Origin: an uncultured Clostridia bacterium
Lineage (GTDB): Bacteria > Bacillota > Clostridia > Christensenellales > Aristaeellaceae
Assembly: GCA_946413245.1 (NCBI GenBank)
Contig: CAMKJS010000006.1
Coordinates: forward strand, 1 to 64,000
Direction of reading: 5' to 3'
Length of the DNA: 64,000 bases
Shown: positions 51,788-58,993 of the stretch, one piece after another
Numbering within the stretch: the first letter of the stretch is position 1
How the letters are laid out: every line of letters starts with the position of its first letter
The notes under the pieces: model-generated
What the model was told of the DNA's origin: nothing
The model's database searches: none
Seen by the model: the letters and a program-made list of their open reading frames with translations, nothing else
Made by a program: the position numbers and the translations under genes

Positions 51788-52588
51788 ATGAACCGGGTAT
51801 ACTGCTGCTTTCCTGGAGGAAAGCATAAAGCGCTGACCATGAGCTACGACGACGGGCGTACCCAGGACCGCCGCCTGGTGGAAATCTTCAACACGTACGG
51901 AATCAAAGGCACCTTTCATCTGAACAGCGGTCTCTTTGACCGGGGGGACCGGGTGCTGCCGGAAGAGATCCCGGCGCTGTACGCCGGCCACGAGGTGGCC
52001 TGCCACACCGTAACCCATCCGACCGTCGCCCGCTGCCCCCTGCCTGAAGTGGCGCAGGAGGTGCTGGAAGACCGGAAATTCCTGGAAAAGCAGACCGGGT
52101 ATCCGGTCCGGGGACTCAGCTATCCCAACGGCTCTGTTACGAAAGACATCGAAGCCCTGCTGCCGGCTCTGGGAATCCGTTATTCCCGGGTGGTGGGCTC
52201 TTCTGACGGCTTTGCCCTGCCGGAAAACCCCTACCGCTGGCAGGCGACCTGCCATCACAATCACCGGCTGATGGAGCTGGGGGAACAGTTCCTGGGGCTT
52301 TTCAAAAAGCAGTATCTGTACCTCATGTACGTCTGGGGGCACAGCTACGAGTTTGACGACAAAAACAACTGGGACCTGATGGAATCCTTCTGCCGCATGA
52401 TGGGCGGGAAGGAGGATATCTGGTACTGTACCAATATAGAGTTCATGGACTGCATGGACGATTTCGCCCGCCTGCGCTTCGCGGCGGACAACAGCTTTGT
52501 GCAGAATCCCAACGCGCGGGATTCCTGGATCTCCGTCAACGACGGGACTCCTGTACGCGTCCCTGCCGGGGAAACCGTACGGCTGTGA
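51788..52588 (+). CDS. polysaccharide deacetylase (NodB/CE4-like)
   Basis: A 266-residue protein with the NodB homology pattern: TMSYDDGRTQDRR (Asp-Asp, residues about 19-31), HEVACHTVTHPTV (metal HxxxH, about 64-76) and GLSYPNGSV. The His in YVWGHSYEFDD fits the late catalytic His. No signal peptide, suggesting intracellular removal of acetyl groups from imported oligosaccharides. The start at 51788 has GAAGGAGGAAT upstream; the track start 51722 is before that RBS. Within the RG-I operon it may complement the SGNH esterases. Whether it removes O- or N-acetyl groups is unknown. Confidence 0.85.
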   Translation: MNRVYCCFPGGKHKALTMSYDDGRTQDRRLVEIFNTYGIKGTFHLNSGLFDRGDRVLPEEIPALYAGHEVACHTVTHPTVARCPLPEVAQEVLEDRKFLEKQTGYPVRGLSYPNGSVTKDIEALLPALGIRYSRVVGSSDGFALPENPYRWQATCHHNHRLMELGEQFLGLFKKQYLYLMYVWGHSYEFDDKNNWDLMESFCRMMGGKEDIWYCTNIEFMDCMDDFARLRFAADNSFVQNPNARDSWISVNDGTPVRVPAGETVRL

Positions 52589-52606
52589 CGGTTCCGGGCC
52601 GGAAGT

Positions 52607-53284
52607 ATGAAAGGACTGGTAAGCGGTATGCCGACAATCTGGGTGATCGGAGATTCCACGGTGGAGGATAACCAGCCTCCGTTCAGGGGCTGGGGCTGGG
52701 CGCTGCCGGAATATGTCCGGGAGGGCGTCCGGGTGCGGAACATCGCCCTCAGCGGGCGCAGCAGCCGGAGCTTCCGGGAGGAAGGCCTGTTTGAACCGGC
52801 GGAAAAAGAGATGAAAGCCGGCGATTTGCTGCTGATTCAGTTTGGCCACAATGACGAAAAGGAAGACGAGCGGCACACCGATCCGGAAAGCACCTATCCG
52901 GAGCATCTCTGGCGCTACTGCGCCGAGGCGCTGGAGCGGGGAGCGCAGCCGGTGCTGCTGACTTCCGTGGAGCGGCGCTTTTTTACGGCGGACGGGGGGC
53001 TGCTGTATACCCACGGGGAATATCCCGCGGCGGTCCGGAAGCTGGCGGAGGAAAAGCACGTTCCCCTGTGCGACCTGCAGAAGGCCAGCCGGAAGCTGTA
53101 CCTGTCCCTCGGGCCGGAGAAGACGGCGGAGCTGTTCGTGCGCCTTGCGCCGGGCGAGCATCCGGATTTCCCGGATGGGCATGACGACAAAACGCATTTC
53201 AACGCGGCCGGCGCCCGGGCCGTCGCGGGCCTGGTGGTCACGGAGCTGAAAAAGATTCCCGTATGCGCGCCTTATCTGAAATAA
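52607..53284 (+). CDS. SGNH hydrolase, rhamnogalacturonan acetylesterase-like (first)
   Basis: A 225-residue SGNH/GDSL esterase of the RGAE type, which removes acetyl esters from GalA in RG-I. Blocks: VIGDSTVEDN (Ser block I), LSGRSSRSF (Gly block), QFGHNDEKE (Asn block III) and DDKTHFNAAGA (Asp-His block V). No signal peptide. The start may be 52607 or the internal ATG at 52628 just before the first strand. It overlaps no neighbour and is followed by the isomerase gene after 57 bp. Confidence 0.88.
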   Translation: MKGLVSGMPTIWVIGDSTVEDNQPPFRGWGWALPEYVREGVRVRNIALSGRSSRSFREEGLFEPAEKEMKAGDLLLIQFGHNDEKEDERHTDPESTYPEHLWRYCAEALERGAQPVLLTSVERRFFTADGGLLYTHGEYPAAVRKLAEEKHVPLCDLQKASRKLYLSLGPEKTAELFVRLAPGEHPDFPDGHDDKTHFNAAGARAVAGLVVTELKKIPVCAPYLK

Positions 53285-53341
53285 CGCTGTACGCGCCGGG
53301 TTTCGGTCCGGCATTGCTGAAGACGAGAGGGAGGAAAGCGG

Positions 53342-54178
53342 ATGAATATCGGAATTCGTTTGCATGACACGGCGCCGGGAACGCTGCGGGAACGGCTGGG
53401 CTTTGCCCGGGAGCAGGGTTTTACCTGCACTCATCTTGCACTGAGCAAGGCGATGGACGGCTTTCGGATGGAGGACGCCCCGGCGCTGCTGACGGACAGC
53501 CTGGCGAAGGAGGTCCGCGGCGCGCTGGAGGAAACCGGTATCGAATGCGCGGTGCTGGGCTGCTACCTGAACCTGGCGGACCCGAATGAGGAGCGCCGGA
53601 AGCACACGCAGGAGATCTACAAGGCGCATCTCGGCTTCGCGGGAAAGATCGGCGCGCGCATGGTGGGAACGGAAACCTACGCGAATCCGGAATCCCGGTT
53701 CGAGGCGGCCCCGCAGGAGAGCGAGGAGGCATACCGCCTGTTCCTGGAAGGCCTGCGGCCGGTGGCCCGGTGCGCGGAGGAGGCGGGTACGGTTCTGGCG
53801 GTGGAGCCGGTGAGCTATCACATCATTTCCACGCCGGAGCGGGCGGAGAGAATGCTGAACGATATCGGCTCCGACCACGTGAAGATCATTCTGGACGCGG
53901 TGAACCTGCTGGTGCCGGGGCAGGAGGAGCGGGCGGAAGAACTTGTGGCGGACGCGATCCGGCGCCTGGGAGACCGGATCATCATGCTGCATATGAAGGA
54001 TTATATTCCGCTGGAGGGAAAGACGAAATCCGTGGCTTGCGGCACCGGACACATGCGGTACGGGCAGCTGCTGCGCTTTGCCCGGGAACGGAACTTGCCC
54101 ATGACGCTGGAGGATACGGTGCCGGAGAACGCGGAGCAGGCCAGGCTCTTCCTGGAGCAGATCGGAGCGGCTCTGTGA
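53342..54178 (+). CDS. sugar phosphate isomerase/epimerase (xylose-isomerase-like TIM barrel)
   Basis: A 278-residue AP-endonuclease-2-type TIM barrel. Metal ligands are likely in VLAVEPVSYHIIS (Glu about 157), IILDAVNLL (Asp about 182), IIMLHMKDY (His about 216) and MTLEDTVP (Glu about 260). Such proteins isomerise or epimerise free or phosphorylated sugars. Here it may convert the unsaturated or acidic sugar released by GH105, but that is inference. Its stop overlaps the next start by four bases. RBS GAGAGGGAGGAAAG. Confidence 0.85.
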   Translation: MNIGIRLHDTAPGTLRERLGFAREQGFTCTHLALSKAMDGFRMEDAPALLTDSLAKEVRGALEETGIECAVLGCYLNLADPNEERRKHTQEIYKAHLGFAGKIGARMVGTETYANPESRFEAAPQESEEAYRLFLEGLRPVARCAEEAGTVLAVEPVSYHIISTPERAERMLNDIGSDHVKIILDAVNLLVPGQEERAEELVADAIRRLGDRIIMLHMKDYIPLEGKTKSVACGTGHMRYGQLLRFARERNLPMTLEDTVPENAEQARLFLEQIGAAL

Positions 54179-54834
54179 ACGCCGTGAAGAAGATCGTCAT
54201 CTGCGGGGATTCTACGGCCGCGTCCTACAATCCGGAGGAGTCCCTGCTCGTGGGCTGGGGACAGCTGCTGGATTGCTTTCTGCCGGAACGGGTGAAGGTG
54301 CTGAACCGGGCAATGGCCGGCCGCAGCACCAAATCCTTCCTGGCGGAGGGACGACTGTCGGCCGCGGAGACGGAGCTCTGCCCCGGTGATCTGCTGCTGG
54401 TTCAGTTCGCCCACAACGACTGGAACGAAAAGCCGGAGCGGCATACCGAGCCCTGGGGAGACTACCGGGAAAACCTGAAAATTTATATTGAAACCGCGCG
54501 GCGGCACGGGGCGGTGCCGGTGCTGCTAACGCCCATCTGCATGCGCGTGTGGGAGGCGGGAAAGCTGCGGCCCACCCACGGGGAATACCCGGAAGCCATG
54601 AGGGAAACGGCAGAGGAAGAGGGCGTTCCGCTGATCGACCTGTACGCGGAAAGCTTTCGGATCGTTTCCGAAATGGGGGAGGAGAAAAGCAAGGATCTGT
54701 ACACGCACCTGAAGCCCGGGGAGGATCCCCGGCTGCCGGACGGCGCGGAGGACGACGCGCACACCCGCTTCGCGGGGGCGGAGCGGTTTGCCCGATTTAC
54801 GGCGGAACAGCTGAAAACCGCCGGGCTCGTATAG
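54175..54834 (+). CDS. SGNH hydrolase, rhamnogalacturonan acetylesterase-like (second)
   Basis: A 219-residue SGNH esterase related to the one at 52607. Blocks: VICGDSTAASYN, MAGRSTKSF, QFAHNDWNEKPERH and DDAHTRFAGAERF, the last giving the Asp-His pair with an Ala in place of the usual Lys-Thr order. The GTG start at 54175 forms a GTGA overlap with the isomerase stop, and a second GTG lies at 54184. Being a second, non-identical copy, it may act on acetyl groups at a different position. A terminator overlaps its 3' end. Confidence 0.87.
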   Translation: MNAVKKIVICGDSTAASYNPEESLLVGWGQLLDCFLPERVKVLNRAMAGRSTKSFLAEGRLSAAETELCPGDLLLVQFAHNDWNEKPERHTEPWGDYRENLKIYIETARRHGAVPVLLTPICMRVWEAGKLRPTHGEYPEAMRETAEEEGVPLIDLYAESFRIVSEMGEEKSKDLYTHLKPGEDPRLPDGAEDDAHTRFAGAERFARFTAEQLKTAGLV

Positions 54835-54849
54835 CGCCCGGCGGTTTTC
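54814..54849 (+). terminator. intrinsic terminator of the RG-I operon
   Basis: AAAACCGCCGGGC / GCCCGGCGGTTTT, 13-bp stem with a 9-base loop that includes the TAG stop of the last gene, ending in TTTTCTGT. Confidence 0.85.
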
Positions 54850-54851
54850 TG

Positions 54852-54860
54852 TGTTATAAT
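54852..54860 (+). promoter_or_regulatory. extended -10 promoter for feoAB
   Basis: TG-T-TATAAT. No good -35 is present because the upstream 17-bp position falls in the terminator stem. The extended TGN motif could compensate. About 38 bp before the ATG. Confidence 0.55.
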
Positions 54861-54897
54861 GTGTGCGAATATCCGAAGAGGAACGGACGGCGAGAAT

Positions 54898-57252
54898 ATG
54901 ACACTGAAAGAACTGAAAACCGGTCAGACCGCGCGGATTGATTCCGTGGGCGGGGAAGGGGCGCTGCGGCAGCACTTCCTGGATATGGGCGTGATTCCCG
55001 GGGCGGAGGTCACACTGATGAAGCTGGCGCCTATGGGGGATCCCATGGAGCTGCGGATCCACGGATACGAGCTGACGCTGCGGCTGGACGAGGCCGCGCA
55101 GATCGGCGTGACGCCCGTGCAGAAGGCTGAAAAGCCGGAGGGCGGCGGCGCGGAGCGGAACAGAAAAACGGATCACCCGGGCCTGGGCGAGGAGGGTAAA
55201 TTCCATCCCAAGGGCAGCGGAGATCCGCTGCCGGAGGGCACGCCGCTGACATTTGCCCTGGTGGGGAACCAGAACAGCGGCAAAACGACGCTGTTCAACC
55301 AGCTGACCGGCTCGAACCAGCACGTGGGGAATTTTCCCGGCGTGACGGTAGACCGGAAGGACGGCATGATCCGGGGCCAGGCCGGCACGGTGGTCACGGA
55401 TCTGCCCGGTATTTATTCCATGAGCCCCTATTCCGCCGAGGAGCTGGTATCCCGGGATTTCGTGCTGAAGGAGAAGCCGAAGGCGATCATCAACATCGCG
55501 GACGTGACCAGCATCGACCGGAGCCTGTACCTGACCATGCAGCTGCTGGAGATGAACATTCCCACGGTTGTCGCCCTGAACATGATGGACGAGATGCGCA
55601 GCAACGGCGGCTCCGTGGATATCAACACCATGGAAGCGATGCTGGGCGTGCCGGTGGTGCCGATTTCCGCGGCGAAGAACCAGGGTGTGGACGAGCTGGT
55701 GCGCCACGCGGTGCATATCGCCCGGTATCAGGAAAAGCCCCTGCGGCAGGACTTCTGCGACAGTACCTACGAGGGCGGCGCTGTGCACCGGGCGCTGCAT
55801 GCGGTGATCCACCTGATCGAGGACCACGCGGAGCAGGCGGGGATTCCGAAACGCTTCGCCGCCGCCAAGGTCATCGAGGGGGACGCGCTGATCCTGGAAC
55901 AGCTGAAGCTGGATCAGAACGAGCGGGAAATGCTGGAGCATATCGTGCTCCAGATGGAAACGGAGCGGGGCCTCGACCGGAGCGCCGCCATCGCCGACAT
56001 GCGCTACACCTTCATCCGCGGGGTCTGCGATGCCTGTGTCACCCGGCCCCAGGAAAGCCGGGAGCACCTGCGCAGCCAGAAGCTGGATCAGGTGCTGACC
56101 GGGAAATATACGGCGATTCCGGTGTTCGTGGCGCTCATGGTGCTGATTTTCTATCTGACCTTCAGCCTGGTCGGTCCCTTCCTGCAGGATCTGCTGGCTG
56201 CCGGCATCGACTGGCTGGCGGGAGTGACCGAGAGGGCCATGGAAGCCGGGAACGTCAATGCCACGATTCAGAGCCTCGTGAAGAAAGGGATTTTCGAAGG
56301 CGTGGGGAGCGTGCTGAGCTTCATGCCGGTCATCGTGGTGATGTTCTTCTTCCTGTCCATCATGGAGGACAGCGGATACATCGCCCGGGTCGCCTTTGTG
56401 ATGGACAAGCTGCTGCGGAAAATCGGCCTGTCCGGGCGGAGTATCGTGCCGATGCTGATCGGCTTCGGCTGCACGGTGCCGGCGGTCATGTCCACCCGGA
56501 CGCTGCCCAGCGCCCGGGACCGGAAAATGACCATCCTGCTGACGCCCTTCATGTCCTGCACGGCGAAACTGCCGATCTACGGCTTCTTTGTCAGCGCCTT
56601 CTTCCCGGAAAGCCGCTGGTGGATCATTTCCGGGCTCTATCTGCTGGGAATTCTGACGGGAATCCTGGTGGCGGCGGTGTATAAAAAGACCCTGTTCCGG
56701 GGCGACGCGGTGCCCTTTGTGATGGAGCTGCCCAATTACCGCCTGCCCCGGCTGCGCAACGTGGCGCAGCTGCTGTGGGAGAAGGCGCGGGATTTCCTGC
56801 AGCGGGCCTTCTCGGTGATCCTGATCGCGACGATCGCCGTGTGGTTCCTGCAGCGGTTCGACTTCCGGCTGAACCTGGCGGCGTCCGCGGAGGACAGCAT
56901 GCTGGCGGCGGTGGCGGGCCTGCTGGCGCCGGTGATGAAGCCGCTGGGCATGGGCGACTGGCGTATCGTGGTATCCCTGATTTCCGGCTTTATGGCGAAG
57001 GAGAGCGTGGTGGCCACCATGCAGGTTATGTTCACCACGGAGGCCGGGCTGGCCGCGGCGGTGAGCGGGCTGACCGCGGCAGCCGTGCTGGTGTTCAGCC
57101 TGCTGTATACGCCCTGCGTGGCGGCGGTGGCGTCCATCCGGCGGGAAATGGGCAGAAAGTGGGCGCTGTTCGTGGTGGTGCTGCAGTGTGGCATCGCGTG
57201 GATCGCGGCGCTGCTGGTCCGGCTGATCGGCATGCTGCTGGGGCTGGGATAA
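54898..57252 (+). CDS. feoB: ferrous iron transporter, FeoA-FeoB fusion
   Basis: Inner-membrane Fe(II) transporter with an N-terminal FeoA domain fused to FeoB, 784 residues. FeoA-like SH3 part: LKELKTGQTARIDSVGGEG to about residue 75, then a Pro/Gly-rich linker. FeoB G domain: GNQNSGKTTLFNQLTG (G1, about 122), NFPGVTVDRK (G2), TDLPGIYSMSPYS (G3), NMMDE (G4) and SAAKNQG (G5). The membrane part has the Gate motifs with GFGCTVPAVMSTRTL and CTAKLPIYGFFVSAFF. The ATG at 54898 replaces the track start 54859. A Cys-rich FeoB partner gene follows after a repeat element. Confidence 0.95.
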   Translation: MTLKELKTGQTARIDSVGGEGALRQHFLDMGVIPGAEVTLMKLAPMGDPMELRIHGYELTLRLDEAAQIGVTPVQKAEKPEGGGAERNRKTDHPGLGEEGKFHPKGSGDPLPEGTPLTFALVGNQNSGKTTLFNQLTGSNQHVGNFPGVTVDRKDGMIRGQAGTVVTDLPGIYSMSPYSAEELVSRDFVLKEKPKAIINIADVTSIDRSLYLTMQLLEMNIPTVVALNMMDEMRSNGGSVDINTMEAMLGVPVVPISAAKNQGVDELVRHAVHIARYQEKPLRQDFCDSTYEGGAVHRALHAVIHLIEDHAEQAGIPKRFAAAKVIEGDALILEQLKLDQNEREMLEHIVLQMETERGLDRSAAIADMRYTFIRGVCDACVTRPQESREHLRSQKLDQVLTGKYTAIPVFVALMVLIFYLTFSLVGPFLQDLLAAGIDWLAGVTERAMEAGNVNATIQSLVKKGIFEGVGSVLSFMPVIVVMFFFLSIMEDSGYIARVAFVMDKLLRKIGLSGRSIVPMLIGFGCTVPAVMSTRTLPSARDRKMTILLTPFMSCTAKLPIYGFFVSAFFPESRWWIISGLYLLGILTGILVAAVYKKTLFRGDAVPFVMELPNYRLPRLRNVAQLLWEKARDFLQRAFSVILIATIAVWFLQRFDFRLNLAASAEDSMLAAVAGLLAPVMKPLGMGDWRIVVSLISGFMAKESVVATMQVMFTTEAGLAAAVSGLTAAAVLVFSLLYTPCVAAVASIRREMGRKWALFVVVLQCGIAWIAALLVRLIGMLLGLG

Positions 57253-57278
57253 GAGTGGAGAGCGAGCGAGGGAAGCAT

Positions 57279-57383
57279 CAGCACAGTGTGCTGTCCGGCG
57301 TAAGCCGGAAGCGACCCGAACTCGTTAGCGCGAAACGAGTACAGACGCCGTTCTAAGGCGGCTGTACGACGATTGAGCGAACG
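57279..57383. repeat. structured repeat element between feoAB and its Cys-rich partner
   Basis: Leader hairpins CAGCACAGTGTGCTG and TCCGGC/GCCGGA (57279-57309), then a module at 57324-57383: closing stem GTT.GC / GC.AAC, left strand GCGAAACGAG, hairpin TACAG.CGCC / GGCG.CTGTA, right strand CGACGATTGA. It is the same architecture as at 39198-39582, with different stem sequences. Confidence 0.75.
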
Positions 57384-57418
57384 TGGTTGAGAGCGGAGGG
57401 TGGACTGGAGATGACCAT

Positions 57419-57601
57419 ATGAACATCTGGGATATTCTGATTCTGCTGGCGGTAGGCGCCGCGCTGGTCTGGGCGGCGCGCACCGCCGGAAAGAAAAAAG
57501 GCGGCTGCGGCTGCTGTCCGGCGAAGGGAACCGGGGAATGTCATTGCGCGGATAAAACAGACGAAAAGTGTTTACTTTCAAAGGGCGGGATGGTACAATA
57601 A
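57419..57601 (+). CDS. FeoB-associated Cys-rich membrane protein
   Basis: A 60-residue protein with one N-terminal membrane helix (IWDILILLAVGAALVWAART), a KKK stop-transfer and a Cys-rich cytoplasmic tail CGCCPAKGTGECHCADKTDEKC. This is the pattern of FeoB-associated Cys-rich proteins, which may receive or escort Fe(II). The start at 57419 is the ATG just before the helix, with GGAG upstream; the track start 57383 adds 12 polar residues. The rnf promoter lies inside its last codons. Confidence 0.88.
   Translation: MNIWDILILLAVGAALVWAARTAGKKKGGCGCCPAKGTGECHCADKTDEKCLLSKGGMVQ
57571..57599 (+). promoter_or_regulatory. SigA promoter for the rnf operon
   Basis: TTTACT (57571-57576), 17-bp spacer, TACAAT (57594-57599), overlapping the 3' end of the Cys-rich gene and 45 bp before rnfC. 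Confidence 0.65.
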
Positions 57602-57643
57602 AAAGCAGGGAATTCGAAAAAACAGAAAGGAGTCGGCGCATCA

Positions 57644-58993
57644 GTGAAAAACACATTTCGCGGCGGCGTTCATCCGGCGGGTCACAAGGAACTGACCCGG
57701 GAATTGCCGCTGCAGCTGTTTAATCCAAAGGGGGAAATGGTTTTCCCGCTGCAACAGCACATCGGCAAACCGGCGAAACCCGTGGTGAAGAAAAACGATC
57801 CGGTGCTGGTGGGGCAGAAAATCGCCGAGGCGGACGGGTTTGTTTCCGCCCACATTTTCAGTTCCTGCTCCGGTACGGTGAAGGCGATTGAGAAGCGCCG
57901 GGTCCTGGGCGGGCAGCTGGCGGACTGTATCGTGATCGACAACGATGGGCAGTTTACCCCCGCGGAAGGCTTCGGCACCCGGGAGGAAGAGAACACCCTG
58001 TCTGATAACGACATCATTCAGCGGGTGCAGGACGCGGGCATCGTGGGCCTGGGCGGCGCCGGCTTCCCGACGCATGTGAAGCTGCGGCCGAAGAAGCCGG
58101 ACAGCATCAAGTACATCATTGCCAACGGCGCGGAGTGCGAGCCGTATCTGACCTGCAACGATCAGCTGATGCGGACCAACGCCCACGACATCATCGAGGG
58201 TCTGGAGCTGATGCTCCGCCTGTTCCCGAACGCGGACGGGGTCATCGCCATCGAGGACAACAAGCCGGAAGCCATCGAGGCGATGCAGCTGGCTGCCACC
58301 GGGCATACGCGGATCGTCGTGTTCCCGATGCAGACCAAGTATCCGCAGGGCGGCGAGCGCAGCCTGATCTCCGCGATCGCGGGGGTGGACTTCTCGATTT
58401 CTCAGCTGCCGGCGGACGTGGGCTGTCTGGTGGACAACGTGGGCACGATTTACGCGATTCAGCGGGCGGTGCTTTATAAGGAACCTCTGTTCGCCCAGTG
58501 CTTCACGCTGACCGGCGAAGCCGTGGCGAACCCCGGAAACTATATCGTGCGGGACGGCACCAGCTTTGCGGAACTGCTGGAAGCCGCGGGCGGCCTGAAG
58601 GAAGGCGTCACGCTGCGCAAGGCGCTGGTGGGCGGCCCCATGATGGGCGTCGCCGTCGGATCGCTGGACGTGCCGATCCAGAAACAGAACAACGGGCTGA
58701 CGCTGCTGGCGGAGGATCCGGTGGAAGCGGCGGAGCGGGTGATGACCGCCTGCCTGCACTGCGGCCGCTGCACCACGGTATGCCCGGTGGGACTCATGCC
58801 GCAGCTGATGGCCGACGCGGCGGAGATGGGCAACTACGAACGGTATGAGCAAAAGCTGAGCGGCCTGGAATGCGTCCAGTGCGGCAGCTGCACCTACATC
58901 TGCCCGGCCAAGCGGCCGCTGATGCAGACCTTTAAGCGGGCCAAGGCGGAAATCCAGGCCCAGAAGAAACGGGAAGGGGGCGGTCAGAAGTGA
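57644..58993 (+). CDS. rnfC: Rnf electron transport complex subunit C
   Basis: Peripheral subunit of the Rnf complex, which couples ferredoxin oxidation and NAD+ reduction to Na+ or H+ pumping. The 449-residue protein has a glycine-rich nucleotide region GLGGAGFPTHVKL (about 139-151), NGAECEPYLTCND, and two ferredoxin-type motifs CLHCGRCTTVCPVGL (about 372) and CVQCGSCTYICPAKR (about 410). GTG start with AAAGGAG upstream. It overlaps the next gene by four bases. First gene of the operon C-D/G-E-A-B. Confidence 0.95.
   Translation: MKNTFRGGVHPAGHKELTRELPLQLFNPKGEMVFPLQQHIGKPAKPVVKKNDPVLVGQKIAEADGFVSAHIFSSCSGTVKAIEKRRVLGGQLADCIVIDNDGQFTPAEGFGTREEENTLSDNDIIQRVQDAGIVGLGGAGFPTHVKLRPKKPDSIKYIIANGAECEPYLTCNDQLMRTNAHDIIEGLELMLRLFPNADGVIAIEDNKPEAIEAMQLAATGHTRIVVFPMQTKYPQGGERSLISAIAGVDFSISQLPADVGCLVDNVGTIYAIQRAVLYKEPLFAQCFTLTGEAVANPGNYIVRDGTSFAELLEAAGGLKEGVTLRKALVGGPMMGVAVGSLDVPIQKQNNGLTLLAEDPVEAAERVMTACLHCGRCTTVCPVGLMPQLMADAAEMGNYERYEQKLSGLECVQCGSCTYICPAKRPLMQTFKRAKAEIQAQKKREGGGQK

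Noticed and set aside
49100-54052. 1650-codon minus-strand ORF
   Set aside because: It lies antisense to importer 3, the deacetylase and SGNH genes. Composition is rich in Arg/His/Gly/Gln as expected for a shadow frame of GC-rich codons, and no motif is seen.
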